DNA of 64,000 bases from Prosthecobacter debontii (lineage in GTDB: Bacteria; Verrucomicrobiota; Verrucomicrobiia; Verrucomicrobiales; Akkermansiaceae), in NCBI GenBank assembly GCA_945873125.1, contig CAMCBV010000008.1, positions 1 to 64,000 on the forward strand, in the 5' to 3' direction. Position numbers and translations under genes: made by a program. Positions 8,467-17,073 of this stretch are shown one piece after another; the first letter of the stretch is position 1, and each line of letters begins with the position of its first letter. The notes below the pieces were generated by a model. That model saw only the letters and a program-made list of their open reading frames with translations. It made no database searches and was not told the DNA's origin.

Positions 8467-8512
8467 GCTGCGGAAACTTTAATTTTTAAACTCCAAACTC
8501 CAAGGGAAGAAA

Positions 8513-9262
8513 TCACCTGATTTTTCGCAATGTGATTTTGCTCCAAAACTTGCGATCTCGCGGATCCGCGAACGCGCTTTCATACTTCGCTATCTGTGAT
8601 CCGCTGGCGACATCCTGGCCGGCGACAAGAACTTCGTTCATGCTGCCCTCGGTGCGCAAGGAACGGATTTTAGGAAAATGTTCGGCGAGAGCGGCACGCG
8701 TGGCGATTTGTTTGGCGCGGTGTCCGGGACCCGTCACCAAATTCAACGCCAGCAATCCGCCGGGCGCCAGAGCGCGCTGGATGAGACCCAGCCATGCTTG
8801 ATCACAGCTTTCGGCACGAAACACATCATCATCACCCGCGAGATATAGGTCATCGATGATCACATCGAATTTCTGCTTGTTTTCAGCCATCCAGGCGTAG
8901 GCGTCCGCAATGATGATTTCCGACCTCGTCTCGCCCAAAGCCATTTCACGGCGGGCTAGTTCGATCAGTTCGGAGTCGAGATCGATTCCTGTAAGCGAGA
9001 CGTCCGGCAAAAGATGGCGCAGGATTCGCAACGCCGTTCCTCCGGCAACGCCGAGCATGAGGATGGATTTCGGTTTACCATCCGGCCGAAGAAGCGCCGC
9101 CGCGGCAAGGAGATCCCATGCGAGACCGGTCAGAAAACGTTTTCGGTGAAACCACGCGTGAATCGCTCCCGTGACGCGGAATTCGGTCGCGAGATCGGAT
9201 TTCCAAAGCGTGATGGTTTGGAAACGGGTGTGAAAATGACCGATTCGTCTCATGGGGTTCAT
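8513..9262 (-). CDS. Spermidine-synthase-like / SAM-dependent methyltransferase-fold protein
   Basis: 249 residues with a Rossmann core. The SAM/dcSAM glycine loop is in ILMLGVAGGTALRIL, the acidic ribose-binding LTGIDLDSELIELAR follows, and then IIADAYAWM and FDVIIDDLY. LALNLVTGPG forms a later strand. The order matches polyamine aminopropyltransferase-like proteins that lack membrane segments, but the aminopropyltransferase active-site pattern is not clear, so the reaction is left open. An alternative start is the ATG at 9253. The stop is 46 bases before the rarA start. Confidence 0.7.
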   Translation of the reverse strand: MNPMRRIGHFHTRFQTITLWKSDLATEFRVTGAIHAWFHRKRFLTGLAWDLLAAAALLRPDGKPKSILMLGVAGGTALRILRHLLPDVSLTGIDLDSELIELARREMALGETRSEIIIADAYAWMAENKQKFDVIIDDLYLAGDDDVFRAESCDQAWLGLIQRALAPGGLLALNLVTGPGHRAKQIATRAALAEHFPKIRSLRTEGSMNEVLVAGQDVASGSQIAKYESAFADPRDRKFWSKITLRKIR

Positions 9263-9456
9263 GGTTTAAGGGTTGAGCCGCCTGAGGGAAAGGAACTAAT
9301 TCTCATCATAAAAAAGAGGATGACAAAGGGACGGTATAGGTGATTTTCCCATGAGTTTGGAGGGAGCCTGCTTGACGGAAGCCCGAACACATTCATAGTG
9401 GTCGCGGTAACGCTTTGAGTTGGCGTTTCGTTTCCATTCCAACTTTCCCTTCCACC

Positions 9457-9894
9457 ATGAAATCCCGTCTTTTGTTTGCCATCCCGCTGATCAGCGGTTT
9501 TTTCTTCGTTTCCTGCCTCCCTATTCCCCGGGAAGCACCCAAGAAAAAACCGAATCAGCCCGCCAACACCCTTACAGGCGAGGAACAGCAGAAGATCGAG
9601 GAGCAGCGTGAACTCATGAAGCAGCGTGATTTGGAAAAACAAGCGCAGCTTACCAATCCTCCAACCCCTCCAACCCCTCCAAAAAACCAGACGGAAAACA
9701 CCGTTGTCGAACCCCCGGCGATCAACAAACCTAACAGTGACTATCCGTTCGGCACTCCGGTTCCCGGCAAAGAAGGTTACGTTTTCAGTCCTTACAACAA
9801 CAAACTGCTCGATGTCCGCGGCATTCCCAGCGGCACATTGGTACAAGACACGACCTACCCTCTCACCGAGAAAAAATATTTTCGTGTGCCATAA
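9457..9894 (+). CDS. Hypothetical lipoprotein with proline-rich linker
   Basis: 145 residues. A lipoprotein signal peptide ends in GFFFVSC (lipidation Cys near residue 20). A basic, glutamate- and glutamine-rich coiled stretch follows (GEEQQKIEEQRELMKQRD), then a PPTPPTPP linker. The C-terminal domain, about 55 residues, includes GYVFSPYNNKLLDVRGIPSGTLV. That domain resembles a short conserved tail found in many Verrucomicrobiota lipoproteins; its function is unknown. The start at 9457 was preferred over an in-frame ATG 14 codons upstream because it begins the signal peptide. Confidence 0.7.
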   Translation: MKSRLLFAIPLISGFFFVSCLPIPREAPKKKPNQPANTLTGEEQQKIEEQRELMKQRDLEKQAQLTNPPTPPTPPKNQTENTVVEPPAINKPNSDYPFGTPVPGKEGYVFSPYNNKLLDVRGIPSGTLVQDTTYPLTEKKYFRVP

Positions 9895-9931
9895 TTCCCA
9901 GATTTAAGCGGCATGTGTTAGAAAAATTTAC

Positions 9932-9966
9932 GACCGGGTCCATGCCCTTGGATCCGGTCTTTTTTT
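9932..9966 (+). terminator. Rho-independent terminator abutting the tyrA start codon
   Basis: A ten-base stem (9932-9941 with 9950-9959, one mismatch) is followed by seven T (9960-9966). The next three bases are the tyrA ATG. It ends the transcript of the lipoprotein gene and may also act as an attenuator if transcription of tyrA begins upstream. Confidence 0.8.
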
Positions 9967-10815
9967 ATGAGCCAGACATTTCAAAAAATCAGCATCTTGG
10001 GAGGCGGCCTGCTTGGCGGGTCGATCGCTCTTGCTTTGCAGGATTCCAGAGAGATCCAGCTTTGGTTTCGCAGGGCGGAGCTGGTGGAAGATGCCAAGCT
10101 TGCAGGATTCCATGGTGCGACAGCGGATCTCGCAGTTGCCGTGGCGGATTGTGATTTGTTGATTCTCGCCGTGCCGGTCGGTGCCATGCCAAATCTGCTC
10201 TCTGCCGCGGTAGAGGCAGGACTTCCGAAGACGTGCCTGGTGACTGATGTCGGCTCCGTCAAACAAACTCCGCATCGGCAACTTGCCGAGATTTTAAAAA
10301 CAAGCGGCAACGCTTTTATCGGCAGTCATCCGATGGCCGGCTCGGAGAAAAACGGCTTGATGGCGGCAAGGGCTGATCTTTTCCGGAATGCGGCTTGCTT
10401 GCTCACCCATGATTCCAACGCACCTGATTCGTTAACCAAGCAGTTAGAAATCTTCTGGCAGAATCTGGGTTGCAGGACTTGTTGGTTTTCCGCTGCGGAG
10501 CATGATCGCATCGTGGCGAGGATCAGTCACTTGCCGCACATCAGCGCGGCAGCCACGGCGTTGAGCGCGCTGAAAACTTGTGCGGAACACGGCGGACTTT
10601 CGGGCGGCGGACTCAAGGACACGACACGTGTCGCCTCAGGAAATCCGGACATGTGGGCGGAGATCCTCATGGAAAACCGCGAGGCTGTCATCACCGGGAT
10701 TCAAGATAACATCTCCCAACTGCATGAAATTCTTGCCTCATTGGAGCAGGGCGACCTAGAAGCTACTCGCCAATGGCTGGCGCGAGCGAAGCAACTCCGT
10801 GACGGCCTGAAATAG
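9967..10815 (+). CDS. tyrA: Prephenate dehydrogenase
   Basis: 282 residues. The NAD(P)-binding motif ISILGGGLLGGSIALAL is at residues 8-24, then LILAVPVG, VTDVGSVK and IGSHPMAGSEKNG. The catalytic His pair region SHLPHIS and the C-terminal GGGLKDTTRVASGNPDMW complete the TyrA family pattern. It makes 4-hydroxyphenylpyruvate (or arogenate products) for tyrosine. No ACT or chorismate mutase domain is present. It heads an apparent operon with aroA (17-base gap) and the cmk-plsC fusion. The ATG sits directly on the T tract of a terminator and there is no ribosome-binding site. Confidence 0.9.
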   Translation: MSQTFQKISILGGGLLGGSIALALQDSREIQLWFRRAELVEDAKLAGFHGATADLAVAVADCDLLILAVPVGAMPNLLSAAVEAGLPKTCLVTDVGSVKQTPHRQLAEILKTSGNAFIGSHPMAGSEKNGLMAARADLFRNAACLLTHDSNAPDSLTKQLEIFWQNLGCRTCWFSAAEHDRIVARISHLPHISAAATALSALKTCAEHGGLSGGGLKDTTRVASGNPDMWAEILMENREAVITGIQDNISQLHEILASLEQGDLEATRQWLARAKQLRDGLK

Positions 10816-10832
10816 AATTTTAACCATCAGAT

Positions 10833-12182
10833 ATGTCCACTTTACGCGTCAAATCCATTACTTCGCTACGTGCCGAATTCAGCGTTCCGGGTGACAAAAG
10901 TATTTCGCACCGCGCGGCAATTTTCGGCGGCCTGTCGAATGGGGTTTGTGAAATTTCCAATTTCCTGCCCAGCGAAGACTGCCTCAACACTCTCAAAGCA
11001 ATGGGATCACTTGGCGCGCGCTACGAGGTGTTGGAAGGGCTCGAGGGCTATGGCCCGATCAAACTCCGCATCCACGGTCAATCGATGCGGCTATCTGCGC
11101 CGGAAGCTCCGATCGATTGCGGCAACTCCGGCACTGGGATGCGTTTGCTGGCTGGATTGCTCGCCGGCCAAACCTTCACCTCCGAACTTTTTGGCGATGC
11201 CTCCTTATCTTCAAGGCCGATGGGAAGAATCACCCTACCTCTCGCGGAGATGGGCGCGAATCTTGAAACCCTCGGTCAAAAGCCCGGCTGCGCCCCTCTG
11301 CGAATCCATGAAGCCAAGCTTCATCCTATCGATTACGAAATGCCCATGGCATCCGCGCAGGTCAAGAGCGCGGTCTTGCTGGCGGGACTTTTCGCAAACG
11401 GCACCACGTCCGTCACCCAACCCTCCGTCACGCGCGATCACACCGAGCGCATGATGGCAGCTTTCAAGCTTCGCTGTGAAACCGTCGGAAACAAAATTTC
11501 CGTGGTGGGCGGCCAGATTCCGCAAGCATGCGATATCAAAGTCCCGGGTGACATTTCATCCGCGGCCTTCTGGTTGGTGGCAGCGGCGGCCATGCCGGGT
11601 TCCCGCCTAGTATTGCAAGACGTGGGGTTGAACCCGACGCGCACCGCAATTCTCAAAGTGCTATCACGGATGGGCGCTCACCTAACAGAAATATCACATA
11701 CTTCTCAGGGAGAGCCAATAGGTCACATCGAAATCCAAGGTGCCGCGCTGAAAGGAACGACTTTGTTAGCTGAGGAAATTCCAAACCTGATCGATGAAAT
11801 TCCGGTGATCGCCGTGGCAGCCGCGCTTGCGACGGGTGAAACGCACATTCGCGGCGCACGTGAATTGCGCGTGAAGGAGACCGACCGTATCACCACCACC
11901 GTGGAAAACTTGCGGAAAATGGGAGTGGATGTGGAAGAATTTGAAGACGGCATGTTGATCCGCGGCGGCAGCCCGCTACATGGTGCGGAAATTGAGTCAC
12001 ACGGGGATCACCGCATCGCGATGGCTTTTTGCATGGCGGGGCTTTTTGCCAAAGGTGAGACCGTTGTACGCGGCACGGATTGCATCAACACCTCCTATCC
12101 GGGATTCTCTCATCACCTGAATGCCATTCAACTTGAGAAAACCAAGCCCGAAGATTTCAACCTTCCGATTGTTTCAAAATGA
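10833..12182 (+). CDS. aroA: 3-phosphoshikimate 1-carboxyvinyltransferase (EPSP synthase)
   Basis: 449 residues, a complete EPSP synthase converting shikimate-3-phosphate and PEP to EPSP. Landmarks are VPGDKSISHRA (residues 19-28), IDCGNSGTGMRLLAG near 95-110, SAQVKSAVLLAG, and the C-terminal RVKETDR and ESHGDHRIAM blocks. It starts 17 bases after tyrA, and its stop overlaps the next ATG (ATGA). The order tyrA-aroA-cmk is a common aromatic/nucleotide operon arrangement. Confidence 0.97.
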   Translation: MSTLRVKSITSLRAEFSVPGDKSISHRAAIFGGLSNGVCEISNFLPSEDCLNTLKAMGSLGARYEVLEGLEGYGPIKLRIHGQSMRLSAPEAPIDCGNSGTGMRLLAGLLAGQTFTSELFGDASLSSRPMGRITLPLAEMGANLETLGQKPGCAPLRIHEAKLHPIDYEMPMASAQVKSAVLLAGLFANGTTSVTQPSVTRDHTERMMAAFKLRCETVGNKISVVGGQIPQACDIKVPGDISSAAFWLVAAAAMPGSRLVLQDVGLNPTRTAILKVLSRMGAHLTEISHTSQGEPIGHIEIQGAALKGTTLLAEEIPNLIDEIPVIAVAAALATGETHIRGARELRVKETDRITTTVENLRKMGVDVEEFEDGMLIRGGSPLHGAEIESHGDHRIAMAFCMAGLFAKGETVVRGTDCINTSYPGFSHHLNAIQLEKTKPEDFNLPIVSK

Positions 12183-13471
12183 GCTTTTACGCCATCGCCA
12201 TTGACGGTCCCGCGGCGTCGGGGAAAAGCACGATGGCTCGTGCCATAGCAAGCCGCCTGGGTATTGTGATGGTGAATTCCGGCGCGATGTATCGTGCCGT
12301 CACTTGGAAGATCCTCTCGGAGGGCATCGATCCAAAAAACACCGCCGCGGTGGTCGCGCTGATGGATAAAACCGTCATCACCTGCGGCGATGACGGTTTG
12401 CTCTCCACGATTTTAATCGATGGCATCAATCCCGCATCGCATCTTCGCAACCCAGAGATCAACGGCAATGTATCGGTGGTTTCCGCCATTCCTGAAGTTC
12501 GCGAGAAGCTGGTCCGCATGCAGCGGGATTATCTCAAACGCACTCACGTTGTCATGGAAGGGCGCGATATTGGATCGGTTGTTTTTCCCGAGACTCCATT
12601 TAAAATTTATATCGATGCAGACCCGGAAGTCCGCAACCGCCGCCGTAGCGGTGATGGTGAAGAAGATTCGGTTGCGAAGCGCGATGCGGCGGACAGCTCA
12701 CGCGCGACCGCACCGCTGAAAATAGCTGATGGGGCAACGGTGCTGGACACCTCGCAACTTTCGATCGAGGGAGCCATCGAAGCCGCGATTGATATTCTCC
12801 GCAAACAAGGCTTTCCCATGCCTCGGCCAGCAGTAGGCGTTGAAAGTGAAGAGCCCGGAAAAATGATGCGCTGGATTTATTGGCTGGGCTGGCTGTTTTT
12901 TGGCGCAGCCTATCGCAGCCTTTTCGGCCTGCGCATCATCGGACGTGAAAACCTGATTCTTTCAGGTCCGGTTTTGATTGCCTCCAACCATCAGAGCTAT
13001 CTCGATCCTCCGTTGATCGGGAATCTCTATCAGACCGAGATGGTTTTTTTCGCACGCAAAACCCTGTTCACAGGTATCGGCAAATGGCTGTATCCGCAGT
13101 GGAATGCCATCCCGATCGATCAGGAAAAACCGGACATGAGCTCGATGAAAACCGTGATCCGCAAACTCAAAGAGGGCTGGCGGGTTTTGGTTTTCCCTGA
13201 GGGTGCGCGAACCTTGGACGGAGAAATCGGACCCGCTGCGCCGGGCATCGGCATGATCGCCGCAAAAGCCGGTGTTCCGATTCAACCGGTACGCATTTTC
13301 GGAGCAGATAAGGCGCTGCCTCGTGGTTCAGGCAAAATGAGCTTGGCGAGAATCACCGTGAAAATCGGCAAACCCATCATTCTTTCGCCCGAGGAATTCA
13401 AAGCCTGCTCCAACAAAGCCGGCTACGAAACATTGACCGAGCGGATCATGCATGCCATCAAGGCGCTTTAA
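12179..13471 (+). CDS. Cytidylate kinase fused to 1-acylglycerol-3-phosphate acyltransferase
   Basis: 430 residues carrying two complete domains. Residues 1 to about 215 are CMP/dCMP kinase: P-loop GPAASGKST at 10-18, then VMEGRDIGSVVFP and the LID region RRRSGDGEE. After a linker with a hydrophobic segment (WIYWLGWLFFGAAYRSLF), residues about 255-430 are a PlsC-like acyltransferase with NHQSYLDP (the H-x4-D catalytic motif, about residue 270) and FPEGARTLDG (about 340). The domains act in nucleotide and phospholipid synthesis respectively. No stop or frameshift separates them. It overlaps aroA by four bases. Confidence 0.92.
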   Translation: MSFYAIAIDGPAASGKSTMARAIASRLGIVMVNSGAMYRAVTWKILSEGIDPKNTAAVVALMDKTVITCGDDGLLSTILIDGINPASHLRNPEINGNVSVVSAIPEVREKLVRMQRDYLKRTHVVMEGRDIGSVVFPETPFKIYIDADPEVRNRRRSGDGEEDSVAKRDAADSSRATAPLKIADGATVLDTSQLSIEGAIEAAIDILRKQGFPMPRPAVGVESEEPGKMMRWIYWLGWLFFGAAYRSLFGLRIIGRENLILSGPVLIASNHQSYLDPPLIGNLYQTEMVFFARKTLFTGIGKWLYPQWNAIPIDQEKPDMSSMKTVIRKLKEGWRVLVFPEGARTLDGEIGPAAPGIGMIAAKAGVPIQPVRIFGADKALPRGSGKMSLARITVKIGKPIILSPEEFKACSNKAGYETLTERIMHAIKAL

Positions 13472-13479
13472 AAAAAGTC

Positions 13480-13668
13480 TCAATACGCCGCTGGCCCGTA
13501 TGGGTCCTCATGGCTATCGGATCCTGCCGGCTCAACCACGCCCACTCCTTCATCCCTCGCGATGTAGCCTGCCGCAGCTCCTGCCGCACCAATTGCAAGA
13601 GGAACGCAGGAACTCATCACTATGCCGATGATGGCCATCACGGAGAATTTTAGAGCCTGATTTCTCAT
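13480..13668 (-). CDS. Small hypothetical lipoprotein
   Basis: 62 residues: a signal peptide with lipobox VMSSC, then a short glycine/alanine-rich stretch (AIGAAGAAAGYIA) that could insert in a membrane, then an acidic tail ending DPYGPAAY. It is convergent with the cmk-plsC gene, 8 bases away. Function is unknown; glycine-zipper-like small lipoproteins often sit in the envelope. Confidence 0.55.
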   Translation of the reverse strand: MRNQALKFSVMAIIGIVMSSCVPLAIGAAGAAAGYIARDEGVGVVEPAGSDSHEDPYGPAAY

Positions 13669-13853
13669 AAGGGTAAAAAGTGAATGAGGGCTTCGGAATT
13701 TACAGTTCGTTTATCGACCGAGCTGCTAACTCGGCAAACTGCATCGTGGACAATGTAACCTGCTACAGAGCCTGCTGCAAGCGGAAGACAAACAAGTGGA
13801 CAAGGGATTCGACGGCTTGGTTGTTTTCGGCAAAGCCGTTCACTCGAAGATCC
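13669..13853. other. Intergenic region, nothing recognised
   Basis: 185 bases between the small lipoprotein and the 416-residue gene. I see no terminator or repeat, and no convincing gene in any frame. Confidence 0.4.
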
Positions 13854-15104
13854 TCACGATTTTCTGCGTTTTACCAGAATCCTCATGTTTCCATAGACAC
13901 TTACGACATCTTTCAACGGGGTAATGGTCCAAGGTTGGTGAGCGCCCCTTCCGTTTTTCGTAAACACCATATCTGCAGCAATATAAACGCAGGAATGAAT
14001 GACTTCGTTGCCATTGGGAGTGAACATTACAATGTCACCGAATTTTTCAGGCTTATCGGCACTCGTATAGTTTTCCTGTAATTCTTTGGCGATTTCGTTG
14101 CTATCCAAATAGCGATCGTTTTTTGATTCCTCAAAGAAATTGATCGTCGTCCAGTGGCAGTCTCTTTTTTCCCCTACCCCGTCCTCTAGCGGATACGTAT
14201 ACGCAAGCTGTCGAGCTACGGGTGGCAACAGATGAATGATATCCAATCGGGAAGTTCGGTCCTGCCGTTTAAGCGATTCCAACAATGGCTGAAAGTCTTT
14301 CAAATTGAATGGTCCGGACCAGTAATTCACCAACGCGGGAATATCCGATTTCCGGTCGATTTCGAGTTTGAGCAATACCGTTTTGGTGCGGGTAAGCAGC
14401 TTCAGCAATTCGGATGACTGGTTGGGATCTTTCACATTAAACATCAGGCAACCGATATCACTCAAACACATTGCCGTACCTTTCGGGTAAAGTAGTTTTT
14501 CAAACAGCTCCCTGTTTTTCCCCTCCATGACGGGATGACTCCTGATTTGCTGGAGCACATCGACTGAGAATAAGTATGGATTCTCCGAAAAGTGATTGAA
14601 GGGATTTTTGGCTAACAGCCCGTGAATCTTTTTTCGGAGCAAGGGTTCCAATCGCGCGATCCATGCCTGGCTCGGATTCAAATAAACACCCTGAGCGTCC
14701 TCTGCGGGGGCCGCAGTCATCAGTTCTTCCGTAGCTTCCTTTGAAAAACCATTCTCCGACATCCATTGGCGGACGCCCGCCTGATTCATATTGGGGAAAA
14801 ACCATTTTTCCTCAGATCGCTGCAGCGGAGCGACATCGATGAAATGAGCGGGTTTTTCCGTATAAATGGTTTCCACCATGAGATTTCCCCAAGGTCCACG
14901 CACATGAAGCGCGTCAGGGCGATCCGTCACGGAAACATCCGGTGAATGATTCGAAACACGCTCTGAGTCACGAAAGTAATTTACAATCAACCAACTCGAA
15001 AGAATCAACCCACACGCCAAGCCCAGACCATGAAAAAACGCGATCCATTTTTTACTGACAAGAGATGAGGAACTGGTGCGTCGATTTGAAAGATTGCCTG
15101 ACAT
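13854..15104 (-). CDS. Unknown membrane-anchored protein with NlpC/P60-like tail
   Basis: 416 residues of no family I recognise with certainty. One N-terminal membrane segment (about 20-42, IAFFHGLGLACGLILSSWLI) suggests a periplasmic body. A central helical region follows. The last 100 residues contain D-C316-H-W-T, then KFGDIVMFTPNGNEVIHSCVY with H370, which resembles the Cys and His blocks of NlpC/P60-type cell-wall hydrolases. That likeness is a pattern impression only. It stands alone: 117 bases separate it from the glutathione peroxidase gene on the same strand. Confidence 0.6.
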   Translation of the reverse strand: MSGNLSNRRTSSSSLVSKKWIAFFHGLGLACGLILSSWLIVNYFRDSERVSNHSPDVSVTDRPDALHVRGPWGNLMVETIYTEKPAHFIDVAPLQRSEEKWFFPNMNQAGVRQWMSENGFSKEATEELMTAAPAEDAQGVYLNPSQAWIARLEPLLRKKIHGLLAKNPFNHFSENPYLFSVDVLQQIRSHPVMEGKNRELFEKLLYPKGTAMCLSDIGCLMFNVKDPNQSSELLKLLTRTKTVLLKLEIDRKSDIPALVNYWSGPFNLKDFQPLLESLKRQDRTSRLDIIHLLPPVARQLAYTYPLEDGVGEKRDCHWTTINFFEESKNDRYLDSNEIAKELQENYTSADKPEKFGDIVMFTPNGNEVIHSCVYIAADMVFTKNGRGAHQPWTITPLKDVVSVYGNMRILVKRRKS

Positions 15105-15221
15105 ATTTTACGGGCGCTGAGTTACTTGTTTTCTTACTTTCAGCAAGTAGAATTTGTTTAGAAAATTCTGCAAGCCTTGCACTGAAAAGGCATCACCCTG
15201 CCATTTATCCCGCATGGGTGC

Positions 15222-15758
15222 TCACCTTCCCAAAGCGGCGATGATGGCATCTGCCAATTCTTTGCTTTCAGGTTTGGTGGAGGAATCAAAACGAGCCAGA
15301 GGCTTGCCGTCTTTGCCGATCAAGATTTTGCCGAAATTCCATTTGATGTCTCCGGGAAACGCGCCGTCTTTGCCTGTTAGAGCAGTATAAAGCGGATGCT
15401 GGTTTTCGCCCTTCACGTCGATTTTATCCATGATCGGAAAGGTGACGTTGAACTTTGTGGAGCAAAAATCCTGAATCTCCGCGATGGTTCCCGGCTCTTG
15501 TCCACCAAAGTTGTTGCAAGGAAATCCGATGATGACCAAGCCCTTTTCTCTATGGTCTTCATAGAGTTTCTGAAGCCCTGTGTATTGCTTGGTGAAGCCG
15601 CATTTGGAAGCGACATTGACCAACAGGATCACTTTTCCCGAATACGCCGACAAGCGGGTTTCTTTTCCCTCTGCCGTTTTGAACGGAATGTTGGAAATGT
15701 CCGTGGCGAAGGCGGAAGCGGTTAAAAGGATAGTCGGGATCAAAATTCGATGGAGCAT
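15222..15758 (-). CDS. Exported glutathione peroxidase-family thiol peroxidase
   Basis: 178 residues with a signal peptide (MLHRILIPTILLTASAFA), so probably periplasmic. The active-site Cys is in VNVASKCGFTKQY. IIGFPCNNFGGQEPG supplies the Gln and possible resolving Cys, and KWNFGKILI the conserved Trp/Asn. Bacterial members usually use thioredoxin rather than glutathione and reduce peroxides. It lies just downstream of the suf genes on the same strand (43-base gap), which fits an oxidative-stress grouping, but co-transcription is not shown. Confidence 0.9.
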   Translation of the reverse strand: MLHRILIPTILLTASAFATDISNIPFKTAEGKETRLSAYSGKVILLVNVASKCGFTKQYTGLQKLYEDHREKGLVIIGFPCNNFGGQEPGTIAEIQDFCSTKFNVTFPIMDKIDVKGENQHPLYTALTGKDGAFPGDIKWNFGKILIGKDGKPLARFDSSTKPESKELADAIIAALGR

Positions 15759-15801
15759 AAGGCAATATGGGTTGCTTTATTTTTTTCGCAAGTTTTCGAG
15801 A

Positions 15802-17052
15802 TTAATTTTTGGAGATCCCGTTGAACTTCTTGTCGATGTAACTCAAAACAAGCGCTTCGATGGATTCGTCATTCAAGCGCGCGACGACTTCCACGGAGAA
15901 TCCACGGGCGATGAGTTGCCGCGCGCGCGACGGATCGATGCCACGTGCCTGGAGATAGAAAATCTCTTCATCGGAAATCTGGGCGGATGTGGAACCGTGC
16001 GAGCACTTGACTTGGTCAGCGTTGATTTCAAGACCGGGCATGGAGTTCGCCTCACAGTCATCGGTCATTAAGAGATTGCGGCAGGTTTGGTAGGCATCCG
16101 TATGATGCGCCTTCTCATCCACGAAAATCAAACCGGAGAATACCGTTTTGGAATGTCCGTAGAGGGTGTTTTTATAAAGCAGATCCGAGTAAGCGCCTTC
16201 TGAAACATGATGCTGGAATGTGCGTTGATCGTATTCTTGCTCACGGTCCGGAATCGACACACTGAGCATGTCGGAATGAGCTCCCGGGCCTTCGAGGCGC
16301 GACAAAGACTCGTTACGTGCCCACGCGGCCCCGGTATTCAGGACAAAACCCTTGGCGCGTGCATCGCGGGCCGTGGAAGTTTCGTTGATCGAAATCATTC
16401 GGCTGACCTCGTTGAGATCCTGGATCGCCACGTAATCCAGACTGGAGTTTTGGCCGGCGCAAAGGTCATTGAACGCAATCGCAAGACCTGCGGTTTCGCC
16501 ATCCACGGAGTGAAAAACATCCACCACACGGACTTGCGAAGACTTTCCGGTCACCACCAGCGTGTGAGGAAAAACGGTCACGCCACCGGAAATCCAGTGG
16601 TGGACTTCGATTGCGCCTTCAACGATTTGATTTTCAGGCACGTGCACAAACAAACCGTTTTTAACAGACGCCTCGTGAAGAGCGGCGTATTTCACGGAAC
16701 CGAGACGGGTCTCTTGTTTCATGAAATGTTTTTCAACCAGGCCGGAATGTTTTTCAAACGCCTCGGCCAAGGGCAGACAGATGACGGAATCCGGAAGCGA
16801 GCTTTCGGAGAAAACTAGCTCGTCGTTCAAAAAAACGAATTTTGCCGCGGGGCTTTCAAGCCCGACCGAACGCGAGATCAGATTCGCGGGATCGGCAGCT
16901 AAAGCGGTGCCGGACAGATTTTCGAAATTGAGTTGTTTGATGTTCGCAAAACGCCAGGCCTCATCGCCGCGTTTCGGCGTGGGGATGGATTCGTAGCGTT
17001 TTTGAGCGGCTTGCTGGCGAGCTTGGAGCCAGGCGGGAAGAACGGAAGTCAT
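15802..17052 (-). CDS. sufD: Fe-S cluster assembly protein SufD
   Basis: 416 residues, SufB/SufD-type beta-helix protein of the SUF scaffold complex. C-terminal signatures include the MPGLEINADQVKCSHGST segment, the QISDEEIFYLQARGID block and the ARQLIARGFSVEVV helix. It is the third gene of sufC-sufB-sufD, 21 bases after sufB. SufD joins SufB and SufC to build Fe-S clusters under iron or oxidative stress. Neither sufS nor sufU follows in the window, so the cysteine desulfurase is elsewhere. Confidence 0.93.
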   Translation of the reverse strand: MTSVLPAWLQARQQAAQKRYESIPTPKRGDEAWRFANIKQLNFENLSGTALAADPANLISRSVGLESPAAKFVFLNDELVFSESSLPDSVICLPLAEAFEKHSGLVEKHFMKQETRLGSVKYAALHEASVKNGLFVHVPENQIVEGAIEVHHWISGGVTVFPHTLVVTGKSSQVRVVDVFHSVDGETAGLAIAFNDLCAGQNSSLDYVAIQDLNEVSRMISINETSTARDARAKGFVLNTGAAWARNESLSRLEGPGAHSDMLSVSIPDREQEYDQRTFQHHVSEGAYSDLLYKNTLYGHSKTVFSGLIFVDEKAHHTDAYQTCRNLLMTDDCEANSMPGLEINADQVKCSHGSTSAQISDEEIFYLQARGIDPSRARQLIARGFSVEVVARLNDESIEALVLSYIDKKFNGISKN

Positions 17053-17073
17053 GGACGTGAAAATATTTTATGA

